Below are positions 1-5,447 of a stretch of DNA of 7,445 bases, piece by piece (positions within the stretch are counted from its first letter, which is position 1; every line of letters starts with the position of its first letter). The position numbers and the translations under genes were made by a program. Source of the DNA: Intestinibacter sp. (GTDB lineage: Bacteria > Bacillota > Clostridia > Peptostreptococcales > Peptostreptococcaceae). The stretch is from positions 1-7,445 of the forward strand of contig NZ_JALEXO010000197.1 of NCBI RefSeq assembly GCF_022780145.1, read 5' to 3'. Under the pieces are notes generated by a model. The model searched no databases. It saw only the letters and a list, made by a program, of their open reading frames with translations, and was not told the DNA's origin.

Positions 1-372
1 GTTGTGGCATTAGTCAAAAAATACAAAATGGAAAACAGAGTCGTAATATCAACTTTCAACGTAAAAAGCCTAAAAAAATTGAGCAAGCTAAACAGCAAAA
101 TCAAAACTGCTTATTTAGTAAGCGCCCTTACATTTAAACGAGGTGGCTTAAAAAAAGCATTAAAAACATGCAAGGACTGCAAATGCACTTATATACATCC
201 TTCTTACGATCTAGTGAACAAGGAATTTGTAGACGAAGCTCATAAAAAGGACATTTTAGTACAGGTTTACACTGTCAATTCTATAACTATAATGAGAAAG
301 CTCATAAAGTTCAAGGTAGACGGTATTTTTACAAACTACCCTAAAATAATAAATACTATTGTCAATGATTAA
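1..372 (+). CDS. Glycerophosphodiester phosphodiesterase family protein, C-terminal part (5' end outside window)
   Basis: The reading frame is open from base 1 and ends with TAA at 370-372, so only about the last 123 residues are present. The visible part looks like the second half of a GDPD TIM barrel. A strand of the type VVISTFNVKSLKKL comes near the start, then HPSYDLVNKEFVDEAHKK, then ILVQVYTVNS, and finally VDGIFTNYPKII, which is the characteristic C-terminal 'DGI.TNYP' motif of the family. The catalytic HRG and metal-binding glutamates would lie in the missing N-terminal half and cannot be checked. The family hydrolyses glycerophosphodiesters to sn-glycerol 3-phosphate and an alcohol, using divalent metal. 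A GTG at base 4 is in frame but is internal to the domain, so it is not the real start. No convincing terminator follows. The family call is fairly firm; substrate and location are unknown. Confidence 0.85.
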   Translation, partial: VVALVKKYKMENRVVISTFNVKSLKKLSKLNSKIKTAYLVSALTFKRGGLKKALKTCKDCKCTYIHPSYDLVNKEFVDEAHKKDILVQVYTVNSITIMRKLIKFKVDGIFTNYPKIINTIVND

Positions 373-388
373 CTTTTGAAAGCTAATA

Positions 389-400
389 TTACAATTGTAA
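389..400. other. 12-bp perfect palindrome TTACAATTGTAA between two genes
   Basis: The site is perfectly self-complementary and sits 47 bp upstream of the -35 box of the downstream hydrolase gene. It lacks a following T-run, so it is not a good terminator. It could be an operator or simply chance in AT-rich DNA. Confidence 0.3.
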
Positions 401-446
401 AAATACTATATATTAAACAATTAATACAATAAATTAGCAATACCTA

Positions 447-475
447 TTGACATATTTAAAAGAAAATTATACAAT
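447..475 (+). promoter_or_regulatory. Sigma-70/SigA-type promoter of the cysteine hydrolase gene
   Basis: A perfect TTGACA (447-452) is separated by 17 nt from TACAAT (470-475). This predicts a start near 482 and a 5' UTR of about 20 nt carrying the TGGAGG site at 491-496. The rest of 373-502 shows no gene. Confidence 0.85.
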
Positions 476-502
476 TTTATTAAATTATTGTGGAGGTTAC
501 AA

Positions 503-1141
503 ATGGATAATATACTTATGGAATTTGAAGTTTTACAAAAAAACTTAGATAATTTACCTATTGAAAATTTAGCTGACTACGATCTAAGTAAAACTGCTTT
601 ATTTATAGTAGATATAAACAACGGATTTGCCAAAGAAGGAGCTCTATATTCTGATAGGATAAAATCTCTTATAACTCCTATCTATGAATTTGTAAAACCT
701 TTGGAGGAGAAGTTAAACAAAATTATAGCCTTTACAGATACACACGATAAGAATTCTGTAGAATTAAATAGCTACCCAGAGCACTGTCTAGTAGATACTG
801 AAGAATGTAAGGTGGTAGATGAACTTTTAAATATTAAAAACCTCGAAATTATACCAAAAAATTCTACAAACGGATTCTTTGCTATGGATGTTAATATATT
901 GGACGATATAGATAATGTAGTGGTTGTTGGTGACTGTACAGATATATGTATATATCAGTTTGCAGTGACTCTAAAGGCTTATTTTAATGAAAAAAATATT
1001 AACAAAAACATCGTAGTCCCTATGAATTTGGTAGATACATATGATATACCATTTGTTCATCCAGGAGATCTTTTGAACATAGTATTTTTAAATAGTATGC
1101 TTCAAAATGGTGTTAAGCTAATTAAGAAATTTTCATTATAA
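503..1141 (+). CDS. Isochorismatase-family cysteine hydrolase, nicotinamidase-like
   Basis: This is a 212-residue single-domain cytoplasmic hydrolase of the cysteine hydrolase fold. The visible catalytic triad is Asp37 (FIVDINN), Lys119 (IIPKNSTNGF) and Cys149 (GDCTDICI). A nicotinamidase-type metal site also seems to be present: Asp79 and His81 in FTDTHD, Glu87, and His94 in YPEHC. From memory, Streptococcus pneumoniae nicotinamidase uses a similar Asp/His/Glu/His set, so conversion of nicotinamide to nicotinate is the leading guess, but related amidases share the fold. ATG at 503 is chosen because TGGAGG at 491-496 lies 6 nt upstream; an in-frame TTG at 488 would put the start before its own RBS. 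The gene has its own consensus promoter and a strong terminator, so it is probably monocistronic. The length is normal for the family. The family call is confident; the exact substrate is not. Confidence 0.9.
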   Translation: MDNILMEFEVLQKNLDNLPIENLADYDLSKTALFIVDINNGFAKEGALYSDRIKSLITPIYEFVKPLEEKLNKIIAFTDTHDKNSVELNSYPEHCLVDTEECKVVDELLNIKNLEIIPKNSTNGFFAMDVNILDDIDNVVVVGDCTDICIYQFAVTLKAYFNEKNINKNIVVPMNLVDTYDIPFVHPGDLLNIVFLNSMLQNGVKLIKKFSL

Positions 1142-1163
1142 ATAACTAAAAACACACACTTCA

Positions 1164-1219
1164 AAAGAAAGAAGGCCTATATAATAGATATTACTCTATT
1201 TTGTAGGCCTTCTTTCTTT
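1164..1219. terminator. Long bidirectional hairpin between convergent genes (first of two)
   Basis: A 16-bp perfect stem pairs 1164-1179 with 1204-1219. The 24-nt loop contains a further 6-bp pairing (AATAGA 1183-1188 with TCTATT 1195-1200). The right arm is T-rich when read on either strand (TTCTTTCTTT), so it can work for the hydrolase gene (+) and as a back-up for the minus-strand gene. Confidence 0.85.
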
Positions 1220-1259
1220 AAAAAACGACGACAATGGAAAATTCCATCGTCGTTTATTT
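1220..1259. terminator. Second hairpin terminator, mainly for the minus-strand gene ending at 1260
   Basis: AAACGACG (1223-1230) pairs with CGTCGTTT (1248-1255), and ATGGAA (1234-1239) pairs with TTCCAT (1242-1247), leaving a 3-nt bulge. Read on the minus strand, the stem ends in six T (1225-1220), a classic intrinsic terminator. Read on the plus strand it ends in TTTATTT, so it may also act there. Confidence 0.85.
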
Positions 1260-1913
1260 CTAGTAATCGTATTCTTTACAGTTTTCGCAAATTGTAACCT
1301 TCATTTTCTTACCTATCATATTTTTGTAATCTAGTAAAAATTCATTTAATTGTGAATCGACTAAGTTGATACTTCCTGCACTCATCAATGTTACCTTTTC
1401 TTTATTTATTACGATTTTAAGGTCGTTTACATCGTTTTTTAGATGGCTTATTATGAAGCTATCGTATTCCAATCTTTTTGAAAATTTATTGTAAAAATCT
1501 GAATTCTTCACAATTGTTTCTTTTATATCGTCCTTAGACACCACTTCTACCTTTGGCTCTTGGCTGTTGTTATTTGCATTCATAGTATAATTTCTTATAT
1601 CGTTTATATTCATAGAACCCATGCTGTTTAAATCATTTGGATTTATACCCATGCTTTTTAGCTGTCTTTCTATTTCGGCTTCATCTACTCCATATCTTTC
1701 TAGTAGTTTCTTTTGTATATTCATAAATTTTTCATTAGATATATTGTTTTCTCTCATATAATCGTATATTTTTGATGTAAACTCCGACATAGTCATGCTT
1801 CCGTCTGCCACCGAAAAATAAAGCTCATACATATAATTTTCAAATTTGTCTATGTCAGTTTCTTTGACTTTATTTTTTAATTCGTTAAAATCTATTATTC
1901 TATCATCTGACAT
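1260..1913 (-). CDS. Uncharacterised clostridial protein, possibly DUF3867 family
   Basis: This is a 217-residue, acidic, soluble protein with no signal peptide or membrane segment. Residues about 5-90 look almost entirely helical. Residues about 92-120 are a low-complexity Asn/Met/Ser-rich linker. Residues about 125-205 form a second charged alpha/beta region. The protein ends with a CENC motif (Cys209, Cys212), which could bind a metal or form a disulfide. The N-terminus (SDDRIIDFNELKNKV) recalls a conserved clostridial protein that I associate from memory with DUF3867; this is not verified. ATG at 1913 has AGGAGG at 1921-1926, 7 nt upstream, and an extended -10 box behind it. It stands alone between its own promoter and two terminators. 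I cannot propose a function. Confidence 0.85.
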   Translation of the reverse strand: MSDDRIIDFNELKNKVKETDIDKFENYMYELYFSVADGSMTMSEFTSKIYDYMRENNISNEKFMNIQKKLLERYGVDEAEIERQLKSMGINPNDLNSMGSMNINDIRNYTMNANNNSQEPKVEVVSKDDIKETIVKNSDFYNKFSKRLEYDSFIISHLKNDVNDLKIVINKEKVTLMSAGSINLVDSQLNEFLLDYKNMIGKKMKVTICENCKEYDY

Positions 1914-1951
1914 CTAAATCCCTCCTGCCTGTAAAAAATAACCTTCATAAG

Positions 1952-1960
1952 ATTATACCA
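1952..1960 (-). promoter_or_regulatory. Extended -10 promoter of the 217-residue protein gene
   Basis: Read on the minus strand the sequence is TGGTATAAT: a perfect TATAAT (1957-1952) with the TGn extension. No good -35 box lies 16-18 nt upstream, as is common for extended -10 promoters. The start would be near 1946, giving a UTR of about 30 nt. Confidence 0.65.
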
Positions 1961-1987
1961 TAAATTGCTCTATTAATTATTGATTAT

Positions 1988-2018
1988 TTGTTATATTTTT
2001 CAATTTAAATAATATTAT
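1988..2018 (+). promoter_or_regulatory. Possible promoter of the 18-residue peptide gene
   Basis: TTGTTA (1988-1993) is separated by 19 nt from TATTAT (2013-2018). The spacing is long and the surrounding DNA is very AT-rich, so this is only a candidate. It is divergent from the extended -10 promoter at 1952-1960. Confidence 0.35.
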
Positions 2019-2043
2019 ATATAAATAGCTCAGGAGGTGTGAA

Positions 2044-2100
2044 TTGTCATTTAGACTTTTATTAGTTTTTATTATATTGTTGTTTTTAGTAACTCCCTAG
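2044..2100 (+). CDS. Tiny hydrophobic peptide (18 residues), putative small membrane protein
   Basis: The frame begins with TTG at 2044 and ends with TAG at 2098-2100. It encodes MSFRLLLVFIILLFLVTP: one Arg near the N-terminus followed by about 12 hydrophobic residues, enough for a short membrane-inserted helix. Support for it being real is the near-perfect AGGAGGTG at 2032-2039, 6 nt before the TTG, and a terminator-like hairpin 28 nt after the stop. There is no longer frame in the interval: an in-frame TAG at 2026-2028 blocks extension upstream. I do not recognise the peptide. Possible roles include a small membrane regulator, a type I toxin-like peptide, or a leader peptide of a short RNA. 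A non-coding RNA with a fortuitous RBS is the main alternative. Confidence 0.5.
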   Translation: MSFRLLLVFIILLFLVTP

Positions 2101-2127
2101 ATCTAAAGATATATAATTTTATTTTAA

Positions 2128-2188
2128 AAGAGGTAAGAGAAAATAAAGTATTTAACATTATTTTGCTCATACCTCTTATTTTTATAGC
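2128..2188. terminator. Bidirectional hairpin terminator between the small peptide and the oxidoreductase gene
   Basis: AAGAGGTA (2128-2135) pairs with TACCTCTT (2170-2177), and GAG (2137-2139) pairs further inside with CTC (2166-2168). On the plus strand it is followed by ATTTTTAT; on the minus strand by TTTTAAAAT. It can end both the small + unit and the minus-strand operon. Confidence 0.65.
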
Positions 2189-2206
2189 ATAAAAAATTAA
2201 ATTTTC

Positions 2207-3478
2207 TTAGAAAATAATATTTTCTATTTGCTTAGTCATATCTACTGCATTATTGAAGAATGATTTTACATCTACCACAGTATTGCTGACGTTGGCAAAT
2301 TCTGCCGCGAATGTAGCTACGTGACTTTCTATAACCTCACCTACAGATGCGACGCATGAATCTAAGTTATTATCTTGTACTCTATTTATAAAATCTACAA
2401 ATAGCTTTTCGTCTACATCTTCCTCTTCTATATTTAATACTTGTTCTTCGCCATTTAAGAATTTTTTGATTTTTATTTGTTTATCTTTATATGAAGCCTC
2501 TACTTCACCTTCTTTGAAGAACAGTCTTATTTTTTTGTCACTTTCACCTGTGAATGCGTTTATATTGAAGTTTGCAGTTACTTTATTGTCGAATTTAAAT
2601 ATGCTAGTTAAATTGTCAGATACATCGTTGTCGCAGTAGAAAACGCATTTTCCATAAGGACCTTCTTTTAATATTTCTTCAAGGTTTTCCTTTGTAGGAT
2701 TTACGTGAACTGCCTTGTTTTCAAATTGATCTTCATTTAAATACATTTTCTTAGCTGAGAAAGGACATTTTTCCTCTTCTAAACATCTAAAGCAGCTTTC
2801 ACTCATTTTAGTATTGAAATTATCCCAATTAAATACTCTTAAATCAGAAAAACAAGCTACCTTTTCACAGCTTCCACCTGATAATTTTATCATAGTGTCT
2901 ATATCCTGACAGCTACTTGTAAGCATGATTGCAGCTGTATCGCTAGTTATTCTCCAATTTCCTCTTACGTAATTGTGGATGAAGCTTTTATATCCGATGT
3001 CGACATTGTATGAAATATTTACTAGATTGCCTAAGTCCCCGCTGTCCACGATTTCTTGTAATTTATTGTAAAAATTTGAATATTTATTATTATAAGCTAC
3101 CATAAAAAGTTTATCGCTATTTTTATCAGCAAACTCCTTTAGATGGACAAGTCCGTCTAAGCTATTTGCTGCGGGAGTTTCGACTAAAACATCGTATCCT
3201 CTGACTAGAGCTAGCTGAGCTGTATCGTAATGTAAAAGGTCGTAATGTGATATTATCACAGCGTCGGCAACTTTGTCGTGCGCGATGAAATCATTTAAGC
3301 TATCAAATACCATTTCCTCATCGACAGGGTATTTTTCTAAAAATGAGTCTCTTCTTCCCTTTTTATTTTCTACAAAAGCTACTATTTCACATTTGTCCTT
3401 GTACTTTTCTACAAGTGGAGCATATGTATAGGCTCCTCTAAGACCTGTACCTATAATAGCTAGTTTTACTTTTCCCAT
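2207..3478 (-). CDS. Gfo/Idh/MocA-family oxidoreductase with altered active-site residues
   Basis: This is a 423-residue NAD(P)-dependent sugar dehydrogenase-like protein. The N-terminal Rossmann fold carries GTGLRG (10-15) and the strand VAFVEN (34-39). The C-terminal domain carries NYVRGNW (169-175), CQDID (190-194), a Cys cluster (Cys229, Cys232, Cys238 in CFRC and KCPFSA) and YGKCVFYCDND (275-285). These are the landmarks of a roughly 420-residue subgroup whose remembered consensus is EKPxA, CHDID and NDVVDHQ. Here the usual EKP Lys is Thr101 (VETPAA), the CHDID His is Gln191, and the last His is Asn289 (NDVSDNL). The catalytic Lys/His pair is therefore apparently missing, so it may be a binding or regulatory protein or use an unusual chemistry. 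ATG at 3478 has AGGGG at 3486-3490. It lies 45 nt after the EamA gene with no terminator between, so the two are probably cotranscribed. Confidence 0.9.
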   Translation of the reverse strand: MGKVKLAIIGTGLRGAYTYAPLVEKYKDKCEIVAFVENKKGRRDSFLEKYPVDEEMVFDSLNDFIAHDKVADAVIISHYDLLHYDTAQLALVRGYDVLVETPAANSLDGLVHLKEFADKNSDKLFMVAYNNKYSNFYNKLQEIVDSGDLGNLVNISYNVDIGYKSFIHNYVRGNWRITSDTAAIMLTSSCQDIDTMIKLSGGSCEKVACFSDLRVFNWDNFNTKMSESCFRCLEEEKCPFSAKKMYLNEDQFENKAVHVNPTKENLEEILKEGPYGKCVFYCDNDVSDNLTSIFKFDNKVTANFNINAFTGESDKKIRLFFKEGEVEASYKDKQIKIKKFLNGEEQVLNIEEEDVDEKLFVDFINRVQDNNLDSCVASVGEVIESHVATFAAEFANVSNTVVDVKSFFNNAVDMTKQIENIIF

Positions 3479-3523
3479 ATAAATTCCCCTTTTCTTAAAG
3501 TGCTAAATTTCCGTACCATTTAA

Positions 3524-4420
3524 TTATAATATATTTTTTCTTTGATTGTCCTGTTTATCTAATTTTTTGTTGTATAAAAACATATAAAATGCCGCTGCAA
3601 ATACTACTAGATAACCCAATATACTTATCATATCTGGGCTTTCGTTGAAAAATACTATTCCTAAAACAGCAGAACAAATTATTCCACTGTAGTCGTATAT
3701 AGAAATTTCCTTGGCTGGTGCATATTTATAAGCAAGCGTAATTCCAAATTGACCGACACTCGCTGACACTCCTGCAAGTAACAAGTAAACAAGTTGCATA
3801 AGTGTCATCGGCTTATAAACAGCTAAAAATACCGGTAAAATAACTATAAGCGAAAAAGTTGAGAAGAAAAATACTATTGTATAGTAATCCTCCTTATTAC
3901 CTAAAACCCTGACACATGTATAGGCAAGCGCTGCAAATATTGCTCCCATCACTCCGACTAGATAAGGTATCACCTGCACGTTAAAGCTTGGCTTTATTAT
4001 AAATAAAGCTCCTATAAAGGCTACTGTTATCATCGTAATTTGCTTTAAATTTATTTTTTCCTTTAAAAACAAAGCGCAGAAAATAACGACTAAAAACGGA
4101 CTTAATTTATTCAACATATTGGCATCTGATAGCACAAGTCTATCCACTGCGTAGTAGTTACATACTATACCTATAGTCCCAAATAGAGATCTTAAAACTA
4201 GTACCTTTCTGTTCTCCTTCTTCCCTACTAAGCTTCCCTTGTGCTTTATTATTAAATATAGAGCTAGAAGTGCTGCTACTAGATTTCTAAAAAAGGTCTT
4301 TTGAAAGCTCGGCAAATCGCCCGCCATCTTTATAAACGCCGACATAACTGCAAATCCACACGCAGAGGCAATTATGCAGAGTATTCCTTTTATTCTGTTC
4401 GATTTGATTACTTTGTCCAT
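3524..4420 (-). CDS. EamA/DMT-family transporter (10 TM)
   Basis: This 298-residue integral membrane protein of the drug/metabolite transporter superfamily has two EamA repeats of five helices each. Hydrophobic segments can be seen at about residues 11-31, 38-58, 70-88, 101-120, 127-143, 151-174, 181-202, 208-230, 243-261 and 264-284. The short basic tail (YNKKLDKQDNQRKNIL) is likely cytoplasmic. The second repeat contains EISIYDYSGIICSAVLGIVFFNE, given here as the region starting EISIYDYSG, which is typical of this family. The open frame extends upstream to 4480, but ATG at 4420 is preferred because AAGGAGG (4430-4436) lies 9 nt before it; the extra 20 residues would be hydrophilic and have no RBS. 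It is the first gene of an operon with the downstream oxidoreductase, driven by the promoter at 4484-4512. The substrate cannot be read from sequence; amino acids, nucleotides or sugars are all possible. Confidence 0.9.
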   Translation of the reverse strand: MDKVIKSNRIKGILCIIASACGFAVMSAFIKMAGDLPSFQKTFFRNLVAALLALYLIIKHKGSLVGKKENRKVLVLRSLFGTIGIVCNYYAVDRLVLSDANMLNKLSPFLVVIFCALFLKEKINLKQITMITVAFIGALFIIKPSFNVQVIPYLVGVMGAIFAALAYTCVRVLGNKEDYYTIVFFFSTFSLIVILPVFLAVYKPMTLMQLVYLLLAGVSASVGQFGITLAYKYAPAKEISIYDYSGIICSAVLGIVFFNESPDMISILGYLVVFAAAFYMFLYNKKLDKQDNQRKNIL

Positions 4421-4429
4421 TACAAAATT

Positions 4430-4436
4430 CCTCCTT
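4430..4436 (-). promoter_or_regulatory. RBS that fixes the EamA transporter start at 4420
   Basis: AAGGAGG read on the minus strand, 9 nt upstream of ATG 4420. It argues against the longer frame opening at 4480. Confidence 0.85.
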
Positions 4437-4483
4437 AATAAATTATCTATAATATCGATTTCAATTATACACTCCAGCATATT

Positions 4484-4512
4484 ATTTTATCGTTTATTTT
4501 TTTATTCGTCAA
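4484..4512 (-). promoter_or_regulatory. Promoter of the EamA-oxidoreductase operon
   Basis: On the minus strand, TTGACG (4512-4507), a 17-nt spacer, then TAAAAT (4489-4484). Transcription would start near 4477, leaving a UTR of about 57 nt. It is divergent from the GntR/RCK_C regulator gene, which makes regulation of this promoter by that protein plausible. Confidence 0.75.
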
Positions 4513-4628
4513 ACCATAGATATTAAATATATTTCCCTGATTTTCCATTTATATTCATATAATTTTTATATTTTTTTGTTTGTTCTTTATATGTTAAAAA
4601 AAATCTCTAAGTTTTTTTATTTTTTGTA

Positions 4629-4656
4629 TTGCATATTAATTTAATAGTTATAAAAT
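4629..4656 (+). promoter_or_regulatory. Candidate promoter of the GntR/RCK_C regulator gene
   Basis: TTGCAT (4629-4634) is separated by 16 nt from TAAAAT (4651-4656). The UTR would be about 40 nt and ends in a G-rich RBS, GAGGGGGTGGG (4689-4699 region), just before ATG 4702. The intergenic stretch 4513-4628 is almost pure A/T, with poly-T runs, and holds no gene that I can see. Confidence 0.5.
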
Positions 4657-4701
4657 AGTAATTAAGGTTATTCAAAATCGTTATCATGAGGGGGTGGGAA
4701 A

Positions 4702-5337
4702 ATGCAAGATAATTACACTATGCCAATCTATCAAAAAATTGCGTTAGATTTGGCAAACAAAATCTATACAGGAAGTATAGTAGAAGGCAGTACTCTATAT
4801 GGACGCTCTGTTTTAGCTGGAAAATACAACGTTTCTCCAGAAACTATCAGACGTGCTATAAAGCTTCTAGAAGATATAAAAATTGTCGAAAGTGTCAAAG
4901 GCAAAGGAGTTATCGTACTTTCTTCTAAAAAAGCGCTATCATTCATAAAAAAATACCAAGATATTACAAATATTTCATCTTACAAAAGCAGTTTATACAA
5001 ATTGCTAAGTGAAAAATCAAAACTTGAAAACGAAATAGTAGATACTCTAAACAAGATTATCGACTATTCAAACAGACTAGAAATTATAAATCCACTAGTT
5101 CCAGTTCAATTCAATATTGAAGAAAACTGCAAGTACATAGGAAAAACAGCAGGTGAAACTAAATTCTGGCAAAATACAGGTGCAACAATTGTTGCTGTAA
5201 AAAGAGGCGAAGAACTTATAATCTCTCCAGGACCATATATAGAATTTTTAGTTGGAGATTTACTATTAGTAGTTGGAGATAAACATATCTACAATTCTGT
5301 ACCGGCATTTTTATATGATACTAATGATGCTAAATAA
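4702..5337 (+). CDS. GntR-type regulator fused to an RCK_C (TrkA-C) domain, BusR-like
   Basis: This is a 211-residue cytoplasmic transcription regulator. Residues about 5-73 are a GntR winged helix-turn-helix (recognition region VSPETIRRAIKLLEDIKIV, then wing KGKGVIVL). Residues about 90-130 look like a coiled coil (SLYKLLSEKSKLENEIVDTL). Residues about 138-200 are an RCK_C domain: CKYIGKTAGETKFW, TGATIVAVKRGEELIISPGP, then GDLLLVVGDK. This order, HTH-coiled coil-RCK_C, is that of BusR, the c-di-AMP-binding repressor of the osmolyte importer BusAB in lactococci and streptococci. By analogy, c-di-AMP is the probable ligand and osmotic or potassium stress the signal; this is inference. No busAB genes are present. 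The gene sits between, and is divergent from, an EamA operon and is followed by a second EamA gene, so these may be targets. The start is supported by a strong RBS. Confidence 0.88.
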   Translation: MQDNYTMPIYQKIALDLANKIYTGSIVEGSTLYGRSVLAGKYNVSPETIRRAIKLLEDIKIVESVKGKGVIVLSSKKALSFIKKYQDITNISSYKSSLYKLLSEKSKLENEIVDTLNKIIDYSNRLEIINPLVPVQFNIEENCKYIGKTAGETKFWQNTGATIVAVKRGEELIISPGPYIEFLVGDLLLVVGDKHIYNSVPAFLYDTNDAK

Positions 5338-5341
5338 AAAG

Positions 5342-5378
5342 TGTTACAAGAGTCCAAATACTCTTGTAACATTTTTTT
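5342..5378 (+). terminator. Strong intrinsic terminator after the regulator gene
   Basis: A 12-bp perfect stem (TGTTACAAGAGT 5342-5353 with 5360-5371), a 6-nt loop and a run of seven T (5372-5378). It starts 4 nt after the stop codon and separates the regulator from the next transporter. Confidence 0.95.
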
Positions 5379-5406
5379 ATCTAAAAATTACTATATCCCC
5401 ATAAAT

Positions 5407-5426
5407 TATGTTAATATAATTACATA
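5407..5426. promoter_or_regulatory. Candidate -10 box inside an imperfect 20-bp palindrome, upstream of the second EamA gene
   Basis: TATAAT at 5415-5420 is a perfect -10 hexamer, but no good -35 box lies 16-18 nt upstream. TATGT (5407-5411) and ACATA (5422-5426) are inverted around it, so a dimeric protein bound here would cover the promoter. The poor -35 fits a promoter that depends on a regulator, though AT-rich chance is possible. Confidence 0.45.
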
Positions 5427-5437
5427 TCAGAAAGTTG

Positions 5438-5443
5438 GGTGAT
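5438..5443 (+). promoter_or_regulatory. RBS that favours a TTG start at 5448
   Basis: GGTGAT matches the 3' part of the anti-SD complement (AGGAGGTGATC). It is correctly placed for TTG at 5448 and overlaps the alternative GTG at 5439. Confidence 0.55.
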
Positions 5444-5447
5444 AGAT

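Noticed and set aside
4513..4628. A-run/T-run hairpin (poly-A near 4596, poly-T near 4612) as a terminator or operator
   Set aside because: The pairing is pure A-T, no gene ends there on either strand, and there is no GC-rich stem.
4764..4946. 60-residue open frame on the minus strand
   Set aside because: It lies wholly inside the GntR/RCK_C gene, has no RBS, and the plus-strand protein is clearly real.
5439..5447. GTG at 5439 as start of the second EamA gene
   Set aside because: It overlaps the GGTGAT sequence that is well placed as RBS for TTG 5448, and upstream of the GTG there is only a weak AGAAAG.
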